Shown one piece after another: positions 45,772 through 58,330 of a stretch of 64,000 bases of DNA. Both the position numbers and the translations under genes were made by a program. The stretch comes from Schistosoma haematobium. Its lineage: Eukaryota > Platyhelminthes > Trematoda > Strigeidida > Schistosomatidae. The notes under the pieces are model-generated. The model was not told the DNA's origin. It ran no database searches and saw only the letters and a program-made list of their open reading frames with translations. Numbering within the stretch: the first letter of the stretch is position 1; each line of letters opens with the position of its first letter. The stretch is taken from the NCBI RefSeq assembly GCF_000699445.3, contig NC_067202.1:17083644-17147643 (forward strand), given 5' to 3'.

Positions 45772-47140
45772 CAGTCCAGACTGCCCAGAGGCCGAAAAGA
45801 CGCGATAATAAGTCCGGTGTATAAGGATGGGAGTAGGGATTTAGTTAGCAACTATGGACCCGTTAGTTTAACTAGTGTGGTTGTAAAACTGATTGAAAAA
45901 ATCATTCAGATGTCCGTTATAAACCATGGTGAAGAGTATAATCTTTTCTCCAGGGAACAACACGGTTTTCAGAGAGGCCTATCACGCTTGACAAATCTCA
46001 ATGCAAGAGAAGATTGGGCTGTGGCAAAGGATCGGAATGCTCCTGTGGATGTGGTTTTCATAGATCTAAATAAGGCCTTAGATAAGGTCTCCCATTCTGG
46101 TCTTAAATCCAAACTGGAACGTTTTAGAATCCATTAAACTGTCGTAGATTGGATAAGTAACTCCCTCCATGACAGAAGACAAAGGGTAAGGGTTAATGGA
46201 GCTCTTTCCCCGTGGGTAACCGTAAAAAGCGGAGTTCCCCAAGGTACAACCCTTGGTTCTCTTCTCTTTTTACTTTATGTAAAGGAATTGCCAACTGTAG
46301 CAAAATCATCCGTTCTACTCTTCGCTGATGATTTAAAAATTTGGATACCCACACACAGTATGTCGGACAGAATAGTATTACAGGATGATCTTAGCTCATT
46401 GGTGGCATGGTTGGACAGGTGGTCACTAGAAGTAAATCCTAACAAGAGTGCGGTGATGCAATTAAATAACTATGATGATTCGTATCACTAAACAATATGT
46501 GGATTCGTGCTACCCAAAGTAAGAAACTACAAAGATTTAAGAGTCATATTAAGCAGTGATCTCAAAACTACCAGTCACTGTAAGGCTGCTGCTGCGAAAG
46601 ACTATGGGGTGTTACGGTCTATTCGTAGGTCTTTCCAGTATTTAGATGACGAATTGTTTAAGTTATTATATCCGATTTACGTGCGATCACATTTGGAATA
46701 TGGGATTCAAGCAGCGAGTCCTTGTATCAAGTATGAAGCAGATATGCTGGAAAGAGTCCAACGACGAGGTGAAAAGATGGCAAAAGGTCTATTTTGCCTA
46801 TCTTATGGAGATAGACTGAGACACCTTAACTTATTTCTTTTATTTTACCGTAGAATACGGGTTGATCTAATATTGGCTTATAGTATACTGAACGATGATC
46901 TTGGTATTAACATGTCTTATTTTTTACTTCTGTCTGGGGCTGGTCATTTGAGAGGACATTTGAAGAAAGTTCAAAAACCCGAGATCAAATCTTTTACGTC
47001 TGGAGTTACGTTCCTCGCACCGAGTAGTAAATTACAGGAACTCTCTACCGGAACACGTAATATCAACACCTATTGATATATTCAAGACGAGATTGGACCT
47101 CCACAGTATTACAAACTACAGGATTAATACAGGTCGATAG
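45772..47140 (+). pseudogene. CR1-like LINE reverse transcriptase, 5'-truncated and broken
   Basis: A single frame carries RT motifs in order: GRKDAIISPVYKDGSRD; YGPVSLTSVVVKLIEKII; EQHGFQRG; VDVVFIDLNKALDKVSH; GVPQGTTLGSLLFLLYV; the catalytic LLFADDLKIW (about 46316); and the thumb and C-terminal tail (SHLEYGIQAASPC) to TGA at about 47074. In-frame stops lie at 46135-46137 and 46489-46491. The sequence starts immediately after the SINE at 45770. It is homologous to, but clearly diverged from, the element at 54931-57026. Confidence 0.85.
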
Positions 47141-48981
47141 ACCTCTTATCCTTATTACTGAAGACTGAATAACGTTGATGATGTCACAGACTCAATATTA
47201 TATTTTCTAGTATTGGAACTTCAAGTTAAATGGCTCAGGTGGTAAAACGATATGTATGCCAAATATACAAATAAAAAACTGATATGCAAGAGACTAGGAT
47301 ACTTGCCAGAAAAATCTAAAGTAGAAACTAGTACACTCAGTTAATCACGACGAAGTAGCGCACAAGTCAAGAGAGCCAACTCTTCGTTGAATGCTTTCAA
47401 GGTCCAAACAGTTGGGCTTTGATCCCCCCAATGTATTCTGTATCTTTGTGACGAACAAGCTTATTTCTAAGACCTTCAACCTTATTTTTAAGAAAGGACA
47501 TCGGTTTTTTTTCGGGCGTTAGTGAAGATTGTTTAATTAGAAGACCGACACAGGTTAATCGTATGAAGTAGGGTTAAGTCGAGAGACATGAGGAAGTTAA
47601 GTTTGATTATTACGCCAGCGTCATGAAATACCCACGCAACTTCTAAATCACCGTTCAGGATGATAGTGAGCAATCCACGGTTCGCTTTTTACATAAAACT
47701 AATTTACTGATAGTCTGAATAGGATTGTGCTAAATCGATACAATCAATTTAATTTCATTACCTAACAGCCGTCAACCTGAATATTGCTGTGGAGATAAAT
47801 AGGATGATGTTACTATTTAAGGTAATTAGCATTACTGGAAAGACATGTTATCCTGTGACTTCTTACTCTAGGTCACCTTGACATGATGGTCAAACACTTA
47901 CAGGTCCTTCTCTTCACTTAAAGCAAGCGTCCACCAGAATTTTATCTAGGATACTCCCCTTCCTTTATTACATATCGATAAAAAATTATTCGAACTGACC
48001 ATATAGGTAATACTTTATAGCTTTGCAGTACTTATTTGTTTGGAATTCTTACTATCCATACAGCATTAAAGAACGTCGAAAATATCACCACATGAAGCGG
48101 TAGATTTCCTGACAGTAACAGAGAGACAAAGCGTTCTTTCCAGAAGACTGTAGGTCCAGCGAAATGTCACTAAGCCCTAGCCAAATCATCCGGCAGTTTG
48201 GTCATTGAATATCGGGTAAATCATCGATCCTCCTCAAGGTCAGGGACAACCAACGCGCATCGGTTAATCGTATGCCATGGACTGGCCCATGCGGCAGCGA
48301 TCTCACTTTCGCTCGTATCTACTTTAATATATTTCTGTAATAACGTCCTCTGTATTGTACAGTCTTCAAAGCATCTATGGTACCTTGATACGTCAATGGG
48401 GTAGTCCACGTAAGGTGCTGACCACGAGGTGTGACTTCGATGTTAGCTAGTTTGTCACACCATTCACGTTCAATCATTTCGACATAGATCATATAAGTTG
48501 GTGATCTACAAGACTGTAAGGATTTCGCCCGGTCGCAGTAAATATACCATGACGTGGTGGTCAAATTTTCTTATCGTGATGATTTAACTGAGCCATTTTG
48601 GCTAGAACACATGTTCCATAGTGTCCAACCACTGCGGAGAACTACAAGGCTGACTCATTAAATTAAGGTCCAAGGGCGAAGTTGTACTACGTACTGTAGG
48701 AATGTAACAGAAAGTTGCTTCCCTTGAACAATCGGCATTTTTGGTGATGCTGCCTCCTTACAACGGAAAGGAGAAGTTAGAAAAGGTTGCCCATAGAAAT
48801 GTCACGCCTCACGTGGCCTCGCAGATTCCCTTTTTTCTGGTAGTAGGGCCTTTCGAAGTGCAGAGCTAACACATCAAGAGCCTTACATAATAAACCATTC
48901 ACGACCCACTTCAAGCAATTGTTCCTTGGACTTTAAGAATTATGGGCTAGTTCGCTATTAATACTGCTATATTGATAGATC
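47141..48981. other. Unassigned sequence with a minus-strand coding-like stretch
   Basis: On the minus strand, overlapping frames at 48564-48319 and 48409-48221 read like one protein with a frameshift (EVTPRGQHLTWTTPLTYQG, then SESEIAAAWASPWHTINRC). I do not recognise the family; it may be a decayed element. The rest shows nothing clear. Confidence 0.35.
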
Positions 48982-49398
48982 TGTAGTGGCATTGGACAAT
49001 AGCCACACAATCCACAAAGCTGTGAACACGAGACTACTCAGAAAATAGATATTCAATATTTAACGCGGAGAAATACCTAACAATGGAGAAGGCGCGAACA
49101 ATGAATTGAATGGACTGGAGTTGGTCGAGTGGCATGGCTCGGCCATGCAGGCGTGGTCTCTGCTGAATGTTACCTTATATCTTCTATTCATATTAAATAT
49201 ATTGTTCCTTCTCTAGCCTAATCTTGTTCTACATCATGTATTGGTAATTGATGCGATGCAGTGAGTTGGTGTAGTCGATGGTGTGACTTCCACGTAAGAT
49301 CTTATAGATTAGGCAGTTATATCATGACAAATCTACAAATTTAGGATTAGGTCTATTATTAGAGCAATACTAATATCATACTAGACCATTATTCTACA
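48982..49398 (+). repeat. 5' LTR of the non-autonomous element
   Basis: Termini TGTAGTGG...ATTCTACA, with a perfect 5-bp inverted end TGTAG/CTACA. Confidence 0.9.
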
Positions 49399-49399
49399 T

Positions 49400-49409
49400 T
49401 GGTGAGCCC
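49400..49409 (+). promoter_or_regulatory. Primer-binding site
   Basis: TGGTGAGCCC starts two bases after the LTR. It is complementary to a tRNA 3' end (TGG pairs with CCA) and identical to the site at 57290-57299. CsRn1-type elements are reported to use tRNA-Trp; the isoacceptor was not tested here. Confidence 0.75.
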
Positions 49410-52206
49410 AACTAAAGAAACGCAACCTATTATTGTTAATCCTTATTTCCACCTTAACCTTCTCAATCGGATTTTATTTTCGTAAACCCACTATTCTAAT
49501 AGTCCTTTGATTAATGGTCACATATATTATCGTAATGTTATATCTATTAGTTCAAATAACTTTCTAGCTCAGTCGATAATAAAAGTTGATCATCTATATC
49601 AACTAATTAGCTTTGATGGTTCGTTAACAAGCTTTAATAGCATTTACATGCTTCGGCAACATAAACTTGTTTAAACATCAAGCTCTAGAAAATATGACCT
49701 GCAAATAGCGTAAGTATACATTGACTAATAATGCAATCAAGGACTAAATAGTTATCGGGATCTAATTATCAGTGTTCCTTCACCTAACACCTCATCCTGT
49801 TTTAAACTATGCACTATCCTGTAATATCTTTTCTTCTGACCACTGCCTGCCTAATTTCATATTTTCGAGTTCCATTGCCAAACAACAAGGATGACAATTC
49901 TCCAAAAACATACGGTGAGTTTCATCTATAGGTTTTCTGCAATCATAAGGTCATTTTAGATGGCTCGTTCAATAACAACCACACAATTAACTGAATTTAT
50001 TCGATTGTTCTAATCCGAGCGAGTGGCAAAGACGTCAACACCATCAAGCACCCTGGAATTAATTTCCATACTGCATGTTTTATTCTGGATACTTTTGGAT
50101 CATTACTACTCCTTACGAATGGCTTTATATATGTCGTCCACTGAATAATCTAATTTTTAGAAATAATCCAGGCGAGTTCAACTATCTTACTTAATGATTT
50201 TTTGTACTGAACATATATATGTTTTCCAGTTGCTTTTGCCATATATTTGTAAGTGTCCCTAGGCTGAATGCAGTAACTTCTTATGGAATGTTTATAACGC
50301 GTCATATTCCTGCCTGAAGTTTCATAAGCAGCCTGGTCGTGTTCATTATTTTTTAATTGTCATATACGTCAACAACCTGCTTGTTAACTGGGCCCGTACA
50401 TACGTTACAGTAAATCTTCATGTCTTCTAAATTCAGAAATCATCTGAATCGCCTTTAACGTGTATAAATAAACCCATCATAGTCGTTGTTGCTAATCGTA
50501 TTTGGGTTTATGGATTGGTTTATCATAGTAGCAGCCTAAAATGCAGACATAGTTTAGATAATAAGATTAAAAATTTAGGTACTATCAACTGCACTAGTAA
50601 AATAACTAAATCCCCAGGTAGCTGTTGGCTAAACAAACGTTTAAAATCAAAACTCAGTAGCCTACTAGAATTAACACTAAACGAATATTTCTGAATTGAA
50701 ATTCATCATTAAATTAGGCTACTCGAATCCTTTAACGTTGTAAATTTCTGATGATTTCGAATCACTTAAAGCAACAATACCTATTTTTCCACTGACTAAT
50801 CTTCAATCAACACTATAACTAGTTAAATTTAATAGTTTCAGGATATCGTCATAAAGCATTGTCATAACTTGACAATCACGTAATATGACTGATAAAATTA
50901 ATGAAACTATTAACGAAATCGGTCAACAAATTGACTTATAATTACCATTAAATGGTGTTGTTTTCTTGGTATCTTCATCCATCACAGATGATTACAGTAT
51001 GTTTCTCTCTCAGTTGCTCATTCAGTAAATATCTCAAAACCTTGTCAGTCTAATTGATGGTTTAGCGACACAATCATACATGCAAATAATCAGTATAAGC
51101 AGTCGAGCAAATCTCCTGCAAACTGAAAACATCAATGTCGAATTTACCCCAACACTGACTAAGGTTCAAGCCATTATCATAGACATGAGTTGGGAGTGTA
51201 CTCCCCTTGGTTACAACTTGTGTTCTCTCTGATAGTCACATGAGCATCACTCACTATTAATCATCTTGTAAAATTTTATTTAGCTAAATACATCTTGCAG
51301 CACCACATCACCTCGTAATATGACACAGGCCTAACTGATTTTAATAACTTATAACCACTATATCTCAATTAAATCGTATTCCGCCTTATGATAAACTGTA
51401 TACTTGCAACTAACTTGTATGCCCAATCAGCCGGCAAGTATAAATATAGATAAATAGTCTGCCGCAGATCAGAACATTGTGTCCAGAGCACGTCTCTTAC
51501 GAATACACTCATGTTTAACGATTTGTTCCTAGCTATCTGTCCAAAATTCATATAATTATCACTCATGTATTTAAATTTTATTTTGATAAACATTCATGTG
51601 TATTAGTAGTATTACTAAATTCTATCACGGTCAAGTAAAAATGAGGTTGAGAAAATCTCCCGTAACTAAATAAACCGTATCAAACTAACTGGAACACTAG
51701 TTGGAATTCTTCTCCACGGTATACTTTTGTTCCTTCAGTTAGCCTACTAATAGAGATGCAATTGGAATTCAACTCATATGGACAACTTACCGGCATAATC
51801 GTTATTTGATTTCATAATTTAAACCAAAACTAATACCAATATTAACATTTCTACAATATTCATCACTTTAATATTTGTAAACACAAAATACTTACTACCT
51901 ATACGTTAAGTTATTAACCAACGGCTATTAACACGCATCGTTTTATTATTATTATTGTAACCCCATTTTTTATAGCTCAAATAATCTTCACCCAAATTTT
52001 CATTTTAAGCGTGTTAAGCATGAAGGCAGATATTTTAAAATTATTACATGTATTTCCCGACCAGATGCTGCCGCTTTCTTTTTGACTTATCTTTCAGCCT
52101 ACCAATACCCGGAGGATTCTTATTATCCTTGGTAACCTCCGGCGCGCGACGATCCCATCCAATTTGGTATCGAACCAACATCACGTTGATTCTGGTGGGA
52201 GAGTAG

Positions 52207-52623
52207 TGTAGTGGCATTGGACAATAGCCACACAATCCACAAAGCTGTGAACACGAGACTACTCAGAAAATAGATATTCAATATTTAACGCGGAGAAATA
52301 CCTAACAATGGAGAAGGCGCGAACAATGAATTGAATGGACTGGAGTTGGTCGAGTGGCATGGCTCGGCCATGCAGGCGTGGTCTCTGCTGAATGTTACCT
52401 TATATCTTCTATTCATATTAAATATATTGTTCCTTCTCTAGCCTAATCTTGTTCTACATCATGTATTGGTAATTGATGCGATGCAGTGAGTTGGTGTAGT
52501 CGATGGTGTGACTTCCACGTAAGATCTTATAGATTAGGCAGTTATATCATGACAAATCTACAAATTTAGGATTAGGTCTATTATTAGAGCAATACTAATA
52601 TCATACTAGACTATAATTCTACA
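52207..52623 (+). repeat. 3' LTR of the non-autonomous element
   Basis: Same sequence as 48982-49398 except near the 3' end (49387-49391 region). Confidence 0.9.
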
Positions 52624-53535
52624 GATCTAATCCTAAAACTATACAGTTGTCATAATGTGACTACCTTATCTATAAGACCTTACGTGGAAGTCCCATCACT
52701 GTCTACAAATTCAGGTTGAAGATAAAATAATATAATTGATGTGAATAAAATCAAGCATTACAGAACGACCACGTCTGGACGGCTTAGCCATGCCATCAGG
52801 TTGCATGGATGTTTGCGCATCTACCATTCTTGACCTTCTCTTAATGTTGCATATTGCAAATGAATCTTCTCAGTTATTATATGTTCAGCTTCAAAGATCG
52901 TGTGGTTAATAACCAGGGTAAACAATAATGAGACCGGCAAAATCTCCATGCAACTAAATAAACCGTATTGAACTTAACAAACGAACTGGGACACTAGTTG
53001 GAATTCTTCCTCTGCGCATTTATACTTTTGTTCCTCCAGTTAGCCTACTAATGTAGATGTTATTGGAAATCAACTCATACGGACAACATACTGACATAAA
53101 CGATAACTGACTTTATAACTTAAACGTAAAATAACACCAGTATCAACAACGATACAGTGCTGAATATTTTTCTATTTCTCAGTACAAAATACTTGTACTG
53201 TCATAAGTTTAGCTACTAAACAAAGGTTATTAGTGTGCACCTTAATTTGATTTGTTAGAAGTTCCCTACTAAACCATTATTCATCATTATAATCCCACTT
53301 GATGTTTAAATAATGTTTGCATGGACTATCATTTTAAACGTTTTAGGCGTTTAACCAGATATTTTGGAATTATTACATGTGTTTCCCGACTAGCTGCTCC
53401 CGCCTTCTTTCTGATGTGTCGTTCAGCTTTTCAGCAGTCAGAGGATTGTTATTATTCTTTTAGTAACATCCGGCACGCGACAATCCCACTCGATTTGATG
53501 TTGAACCAACTTCTTGATTCTGATGGGAGAGTGGA
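52624..53535. repeat. Older, diverged relative of the non-autonomous LTR element
   Basis: 52630-52860 resembles the LTR in reverse orientation. 52925-53535 resembles the interior 51650-52206 in direct orientation, including the region before the purine tract ('gattctgatgggagagt'). Divergence is much higher than between the two intact LTRs. Confidence 0.65.
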
Positions 53536-53639
53536 GTGACGGAGACGTACCCAGGTCACTAAGACCACCGCTAATTGAGCTTCATCCTCAGGTTCCTCAG
53601 AAAGAAATATTCCTCCACAGTGTGAGCAAGCGGGAAGTG

Positions 53640-54180
53640 ACAACCATCCTCATACCTCTATCATCACACTAGATCATCTTGTTGGTGTTCAAATCCGTCC
53701 CTCACCTCTCACTGATTATTTCATCTACGCGGCTAACGCTTCTCACATATCTTTATCACCGCGCACCACCAATACTATCGATTTGAGTTCACGAAACTTT
53801 ATTCCTGGTCTTCTGTAATGAAGCTCACCCGGGAGGTTTTGGAACTTAGACGTTCAACTATAGTTGCATTCCTTGACCTTACGGTGGCGTTCATCTCCAT
53901 CGACTGTGAGGTACATTGGCACTTTCTATCATTGAAAGGCGTGCTAAAAAGTACATTAACCGTGCACAGGCTGTCTACTCGAACACTACCGGCCAAGTCA
54001 GAGATCATGGAAAACTGTCTTTGAAATCATTTCTTCAAGTTGAGTTCATCAATGTTGTCCATTTTCCCGTTTTTATTTCACTTATTGACCTCGACTACAC
54101 AGACATAATGGTTCTGTCTGGTGAAGACACCGACATTATACAGTCTTCTGACCACTTTAATAAACAACGCTAACATGCTT
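53640..54180 (+). pseudogene. RTE-type LINE reverse transcriptase fragment, decayed
   Basis: Around 53820-54060, two frames give LRRSTIVAFLDLTVAF and YINRAQAVYSNTTGQVRDHG, matching the palm region of RTE reverse transcriptases with frameshifts. The catalytic D-D box is absent. Confidence 0.65.
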
Positions 54181-54184
54181 GTAT

Positions 54185-54535
54185 GCGGTACCCCGTCACA
54201 AACTGAAAAATGTTATTTTAGAATTGACTTGCGTCATTGATTGAATTAGTGATAGGAAGTCAAATAGTTGTGCGATGTATGCTACTTATTTAATATGTAG
54301 CACCAAAAGGAGGTAGCAATCCTGACGGCAGAAGGCTAAGATCAAGTTGAAGAAAAAACAAAAACGGAAATACAAAAGAAGTTGTGAATTGAAAGAATAA
54401 TACATAATGCGAGGGACAAAATGACTTAATTTTGCAAAAGAAGTATTCAATGTCTAGCTCTCGTGTTCTACAAGGAGCTTCTGTAATTTTGTACTGAAAT
54501 GTATTGGTCTTCCCCACCCGTCTTAATGTTCACAA
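54185..54535 (+). repeat. Dispersed repeat inserted in the RTE fragment
   Basis: Same family as 9858-10135 and 12085-12420. It splits the RTE fragment at 53640-54180 from its continuation at 54536. Confidence 0.55.
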
Positions 54536-54760
54536 AAGTTGAGCGTACTGACCGCTTCAATTATATTGGGAGTCTTATTCAACCTGACGGCCCGGTATCT
54601 GGCAAAATCTCGGCACAGATTCAGAAAACTCGACTGGATTTTGCCAACTTGCATCACTTGTGGCGTGGGCGAAATATCCCTGTGACAATTAAAGTATGAG
54701 TTTACTTTGCAGTACTTTGATCCTTTCTACTTTAACGATGTGAAAAACAGTCATTAAAAC
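54536..54760 (+). pseudogene. RTE-type LINE reverse transcriptase fragment (continuation)
   Basis: FNYIGSLIQPDG and KISAQIQKTRLDFANLHHLW match the fragment at 27995-27885. It ends at stops near 54698. Confidence 0.7.
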
Positions 54761-54930
54761 TATTAGGAGGTTACTAATATTCGGTCGAAGGTGTTTTAGT
54801 TGGGGACGATAAATCCCCAAAACTCACTTTTGTAATTTCATCTGATCGGTTAACTTATCGATTAAATGTTTAAATATTTAAGTAGCGGTTAATTGACGAA
54901 CTTATTGATTAATGTTTAAAAAGATTTCCA

Positions 54931-57026
54931 TGTCAGTTTCAGTTTCAGTTTGGGAAGGACAGGAGGCTCGATGGCCTGTGTTAGTCCTGGCAATGGTGGT
55001 CTCTCAGTTGATCCAACTTTCTTTTGAAAGAGTCGACGGATGGAGCCTCAACCACGTGCTGAGGTGGTGAATTCCACTCGTTGATGATTCGATGGGAAAG
55101 TCGATAGTCAGCTGACAAGTAATTTGTTCTCGGCTTGTGAACTTTTTTGGAGTGTCCTCGTAAATTCTCTGTTTTGGAAGACAAGAAAAACGAGGGCATG
55201 TTAGGTGCAAATTTATCACTAAGCAATTTGTAGACTGTAATCAAGTCGCCTCTAGTTCTGCGATATGACAACGGGAAAAGGTTCAGCTTGGCCAGTCGAG
55301 ATTCATACGGAAGCTTCGCTATTCCGGGAACCAGCTTAGTGGCCGTTCTCTGAACCTTTTCCAGAAGCTCACTGTCTTTTTTTAAGCAGGGGCTAGCCGC
55401 TTGTATGCAGTACTCAAGTTTAGGACGTACGAACACTGTATATAAGGTCAAAAACGTCTTAGCGTCGACATGACTAAAAGCCCTACGTATTGACCATAAC
55501 GTTCTAAAACTTTTGGCGGCTATTGCACGGCAGTGTGCAGTAGTCTTTAAGTCTTGACTAACGATAACTCCTAAGTCATTATATGTCTGGACGACAGGTA
55601 GCTCAGTGTTATTCATCGTGTATGCATCTGTACCTTGATGACCGATATGCATCACAACACACTTGGAAGTATTTATCGGCAACTGCCAGGCTTCAGACCA
55701 TTCAGATAATCTCTTCAGGTCATTTTGAAGTTCTAAGCTATCACTCTTACATCGTATCGTTTTCCATATCTTGACATCGTCAGCATATAGCAAGACTGAT
55801 GATGATAGGAGACAAGGAAGGTCATTTACATACAAGAGGAATAGCACTGGCCCCAAAACTGTACCCTGGGGCACTCCACTAAGCACAGTTTCCCAGCTAG
55901 ATAACTTTGAGTTCACCCTTACTCTTTGTTGCCGCCCAACTAAGAAGTCTTTTATCCACATCAATAAATTGCCTCCAATCCCGACTTTTCTTAACTTATA
56001 TAACAGCCGGTTGTGCGGAACTTTGTCAAAAGCTTTGCTGAAATCAATGAAGGCTACGTCTACAGGTTACTTTTGGTCCTTAAGAGCGCACCAGCTTTCA
56101 CGAGCCACTAATAAGTTAGTGAGACAAGAATAACCTATTCTGAAACCGTGCTGCTTCTCCGAGAGGATCCGGTTTTTATCGAGATACTTAAACAGCTCCT
56201 TCCGAATAATCTTTTCTAAGATTTTAACAACCACACTAGTTAGGCTAACGGGGCGGTAGTTCTCAGGTTTGTGTTTCGTGCCTGTTTTGAAGACAGGACT
56301 TACTATGGCGTTTTTCCAATCTTTCGGTAAGCGACCCTGCGTAACGGATAGGTTAAAGCATGTACTTAAAGGGCTTGCAACGAAGTTAGATAATTCTTTC
56401 AGTAGCCTAGGATGTAATTCATCGAGCCCCGTGGATTTACCTATGTCAAGCTTATTTAGCAGACCAAAGACATCGAGTTCTTTAATGGTCACGCTATCCA
56501 GTGTATGTATGGGGGGATCTGTATACGCTGACGAGAAGGGCGCTTCTATGGTATACACGTTGCTAAAGTAGTTTGAGAACGCTTGAGCCTTACCAAAGTC
56601 GTCCTCCACTAATGATGAAGCAGTACTGTCTCCCCATAGAGCAGGAATATTTCCTTTTCTCCTTGTCCTTTGGTTTATATAGGAATACAAGCGTTTAGGA
56701 CATTCTACGGATTCCTTAACAAGTTTTTCTTCGTACAATTTTCTAGACTTACGGAGGGTCGAGGCACAAGTGTTCCGAGCCTTTCGATACTGAGATTTTG
56801 ACTCATCAGTCCCCAGTAACCTAAATCTATCCCACATTTTCCTTTTCTTACGGAGAAGGATACGGACCTCCCTACTGAACCATGGTGGCGAGTTTTTCGG
56901 CCCCTTTGGTATAGTCCAAGGGATGTGAGGTGTGGTAACTTTTAAGTATGAATTTCGAAATGCATCCCAGGCCGTTTCAATGGAGGACTCTGGGTCTATT
57001 GTCCAATCTATTAACGATGCTGAGTG
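54931..57026 (-). pseudogene. CR1-like LINE ORF2 (linker, reverse transcriptase, C-terminus) and 3' end; interrupted by the Gypsy element
   Basis: One continuous frame from 57026 to the stop at 54981, apart from a single in-frame TAA at 56069-56067. Motifs in order: SPPWFSREVRILLRKKRKMW linker; STGLDELHPRLLKEL; NAIVSPVFKTGTKHKPENYR; EKQHGFRIGYSC; AFIDFSKAFDKVPH just after the stop; GVPQGTVLGPVLFLLYVND; catalytic LLYADDVKIW (about 55800); and the C-terminal ADYRLSHRIINEWNSPP tail. The 3' end consists of GAAACT repeats near 54935-54950. The endonuclease lies across the Gypsy insertion, at 63899 and beyond the window. The TAA would truncate the protein ahead of the catalytic box. Confidence 0.85.
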
Positions 57027-57288
57027 TGTAACAGCTCAGGTTGGTTGGTTAAGAGTTGACCCCAAACAACCAAGCTTATGCCAAAACAGTATTGTTCAAG
57101 TATTCATTTACTTCCTTATTTTTTATAAGCGTTATATTCCCTATTATCTTGAATGTTGAGAGCCTTTGTTTGTCTGAACAGATAATCCCACGCTCCACTG
57201 TGACTGCGCGAAGATCGAAATAAAGACATATTCACTACTTCTCTGGTTTCTTCTATCAATAGCACGGGGGTTACCTTAAGGCACGAAA
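57027..57288 (+). repeat. 5' LTR of the Gypsy element
   Basis: It starts TGTAACAG and ends GCACGAAA. The 5' end is TG, but the 3' end is not the usual CA. It contains a TATA-like stretch (57117-57126) and AATAAA at 57219-57224, suitable as promoter and polyadenylation signals. Confidence 0.9.
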
Positions 57289-57289
57289 T

Positions 57290-57299
57290 TGGTGAGCCC
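57290..57299 (+). promoter_or_regulatory. Primer-binding site of the Gypsy element
   Basis: TGGTGAGCCC, two bases after the LTR, identical to the site of the non-autonomous element at 49400-49409. Confidence 0.78.
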
Positions 57300-57484
57300 T
57301 TTTTGAACACAAATTTAACCTCATTTCTGTTATTAACATTTTTTTACTTAATCGTAAAAGTAGACCTGATTATCCGTAAACTAATTTGAGTATATAACTA
57401 GTTTATTCCGTATTTTCTTAAGTTATTCGTGTTATAGTAACCACTTTTTGTGCTAATTTTATTGCTATATTTGTCACATACCTC

Positions 57485-58330
57485 ATGTCAGACTCAATAG
57501 AAACCCATAATCTGGAGGATTTGTCACCAGTGGAGATAGACACTGTTATGACTACGAAATCCCGACTTCCAGAATTTGATCGTAGTGATCCTGAGTTGTG
57601 GCTTGCTCAACTAGAGCATTATTTCACGAGACACTATATCAAATCTGAAGGGATTCGCTATAAAGACTTGTGTTCTATCCTTCCTGCTTCAGTTGCCAAA
57701 GAAGTCCGTGACTTGATCTTAGATCCACCATCACCACAACCATACACCATCTTAAGACGAGAGATAATGAACCGTTTATCATTATCAGATAGTCAAAGAA
57801 TCCAAAGACTTTTTCAAGGTGAAACACTAGGTGATCGGTCGCCGTCACAGTTTTTACGTCACCTCCAAGTCTTAGTGGGTGATAACACAGTAGGTGAAGC
57901 AGTCCTAAAACAAGGAGGGATACAAGCTCTCCCATGCTACGTCCAACACTGTTTGGATGCACAGGATCCTGAAACCTCATTATCTCATTTAGCGCGTATA
58001 GCCGACAGAATAATGGAAAGAGGTCCTCCAACTGGATCAGGCACAATAAATCACACACAAAAAGTAGAATCAGCAAAAGACCCCGTCATAGAAAGACTCA
58101 TTGCGAGTGTTAAGAGTCTCACTGAGGCTGTCACCAGAATGCAAATGGGTCATAGAAACAGGAGCAGGTCACCACAACGACCACGATCCAAGTCACAAAA
58201 CAGGTCACAAATGTCCAGACAATCTGGGCAGTTTTGTTGGTACCACTGGAAGTTTGGTGTCAACTCAACCAAGTGCATGCAACCATGCGCCTGGCCTAAG
58301 CATAATTCTAAGACAGCGGGAAACGAGTAA
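57485..58330 (+). CDS. Gag polyprotein of the Gypsy element
   Basis: 281 residues from ATG 57485 to TAA 58328-58330, following a 185-base leader. The capsid-like region contains [40 protein letters not shown] and [19 protein letters not shown], all typical of Gag in this clade. Near the C-terminus a basic [16 protein letters not shown] stretch is followed by a finger Cys251-x2-His254-x9-Cys264-x3-Cys268. This is a CHCC arrangement instead of the retroviral CCHC and is characteristic of CsRn1-type elements. Gag forms the cytoplasmic particle that packages element RNA. No disruption is seen. Pol follows in the -1 frame, overlapping the last codons. Confidence 0.92.
   Translation: MSDSIETHNLEDLSPVEIDTVMTTKSRLPEFDRSDPELWLAQLEHYFTRHYIKSEGIRYKDLCSILPASVAKEVRDLILDPPSPQPYTILRREIMNRLSLSDSQRIQRLFQGETLGDRSPSQFLRHLQVLVGDNTVGEAVLKQGGIQALPCYVQHCLDAQDPETSLSHLARIADRIMERGPPTGSGTINHTQKVESAKDPVIERLIASVKSLTEAVTRMQMGHRNRSRSPQRPRSKSQNRSQMSRQSGQFCWYHWKFGVNSTKCMQPCAWPKHNSKTAGNE

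Larger units (their letters stand above)
48982..52623 (+). mobile_element. Non-autonomous LTR retrotransposon (3.6 kb)
   Basis: Two 417-bp LTRs (48982-49398, 52207-52623) start TGTAG and end CTACA and differ at only about two positions by eye. The element is flanked by the 4-bp direct repeat GATC (48978-48981, 52624-52627). A primer-binding site (49400-49409) and a purine tract (about 52194-52203) are in the right places. The 2.8-kb interior has no long frame and no Gag or Pol motif. Orientation is plus, from the PBS and purine tract. Confidence 0.88.

Noticed and set aside
57675..58076. Minus-strand 133-codon frame opposite gag
   Set aside because: Shadow of the intact gag frame.
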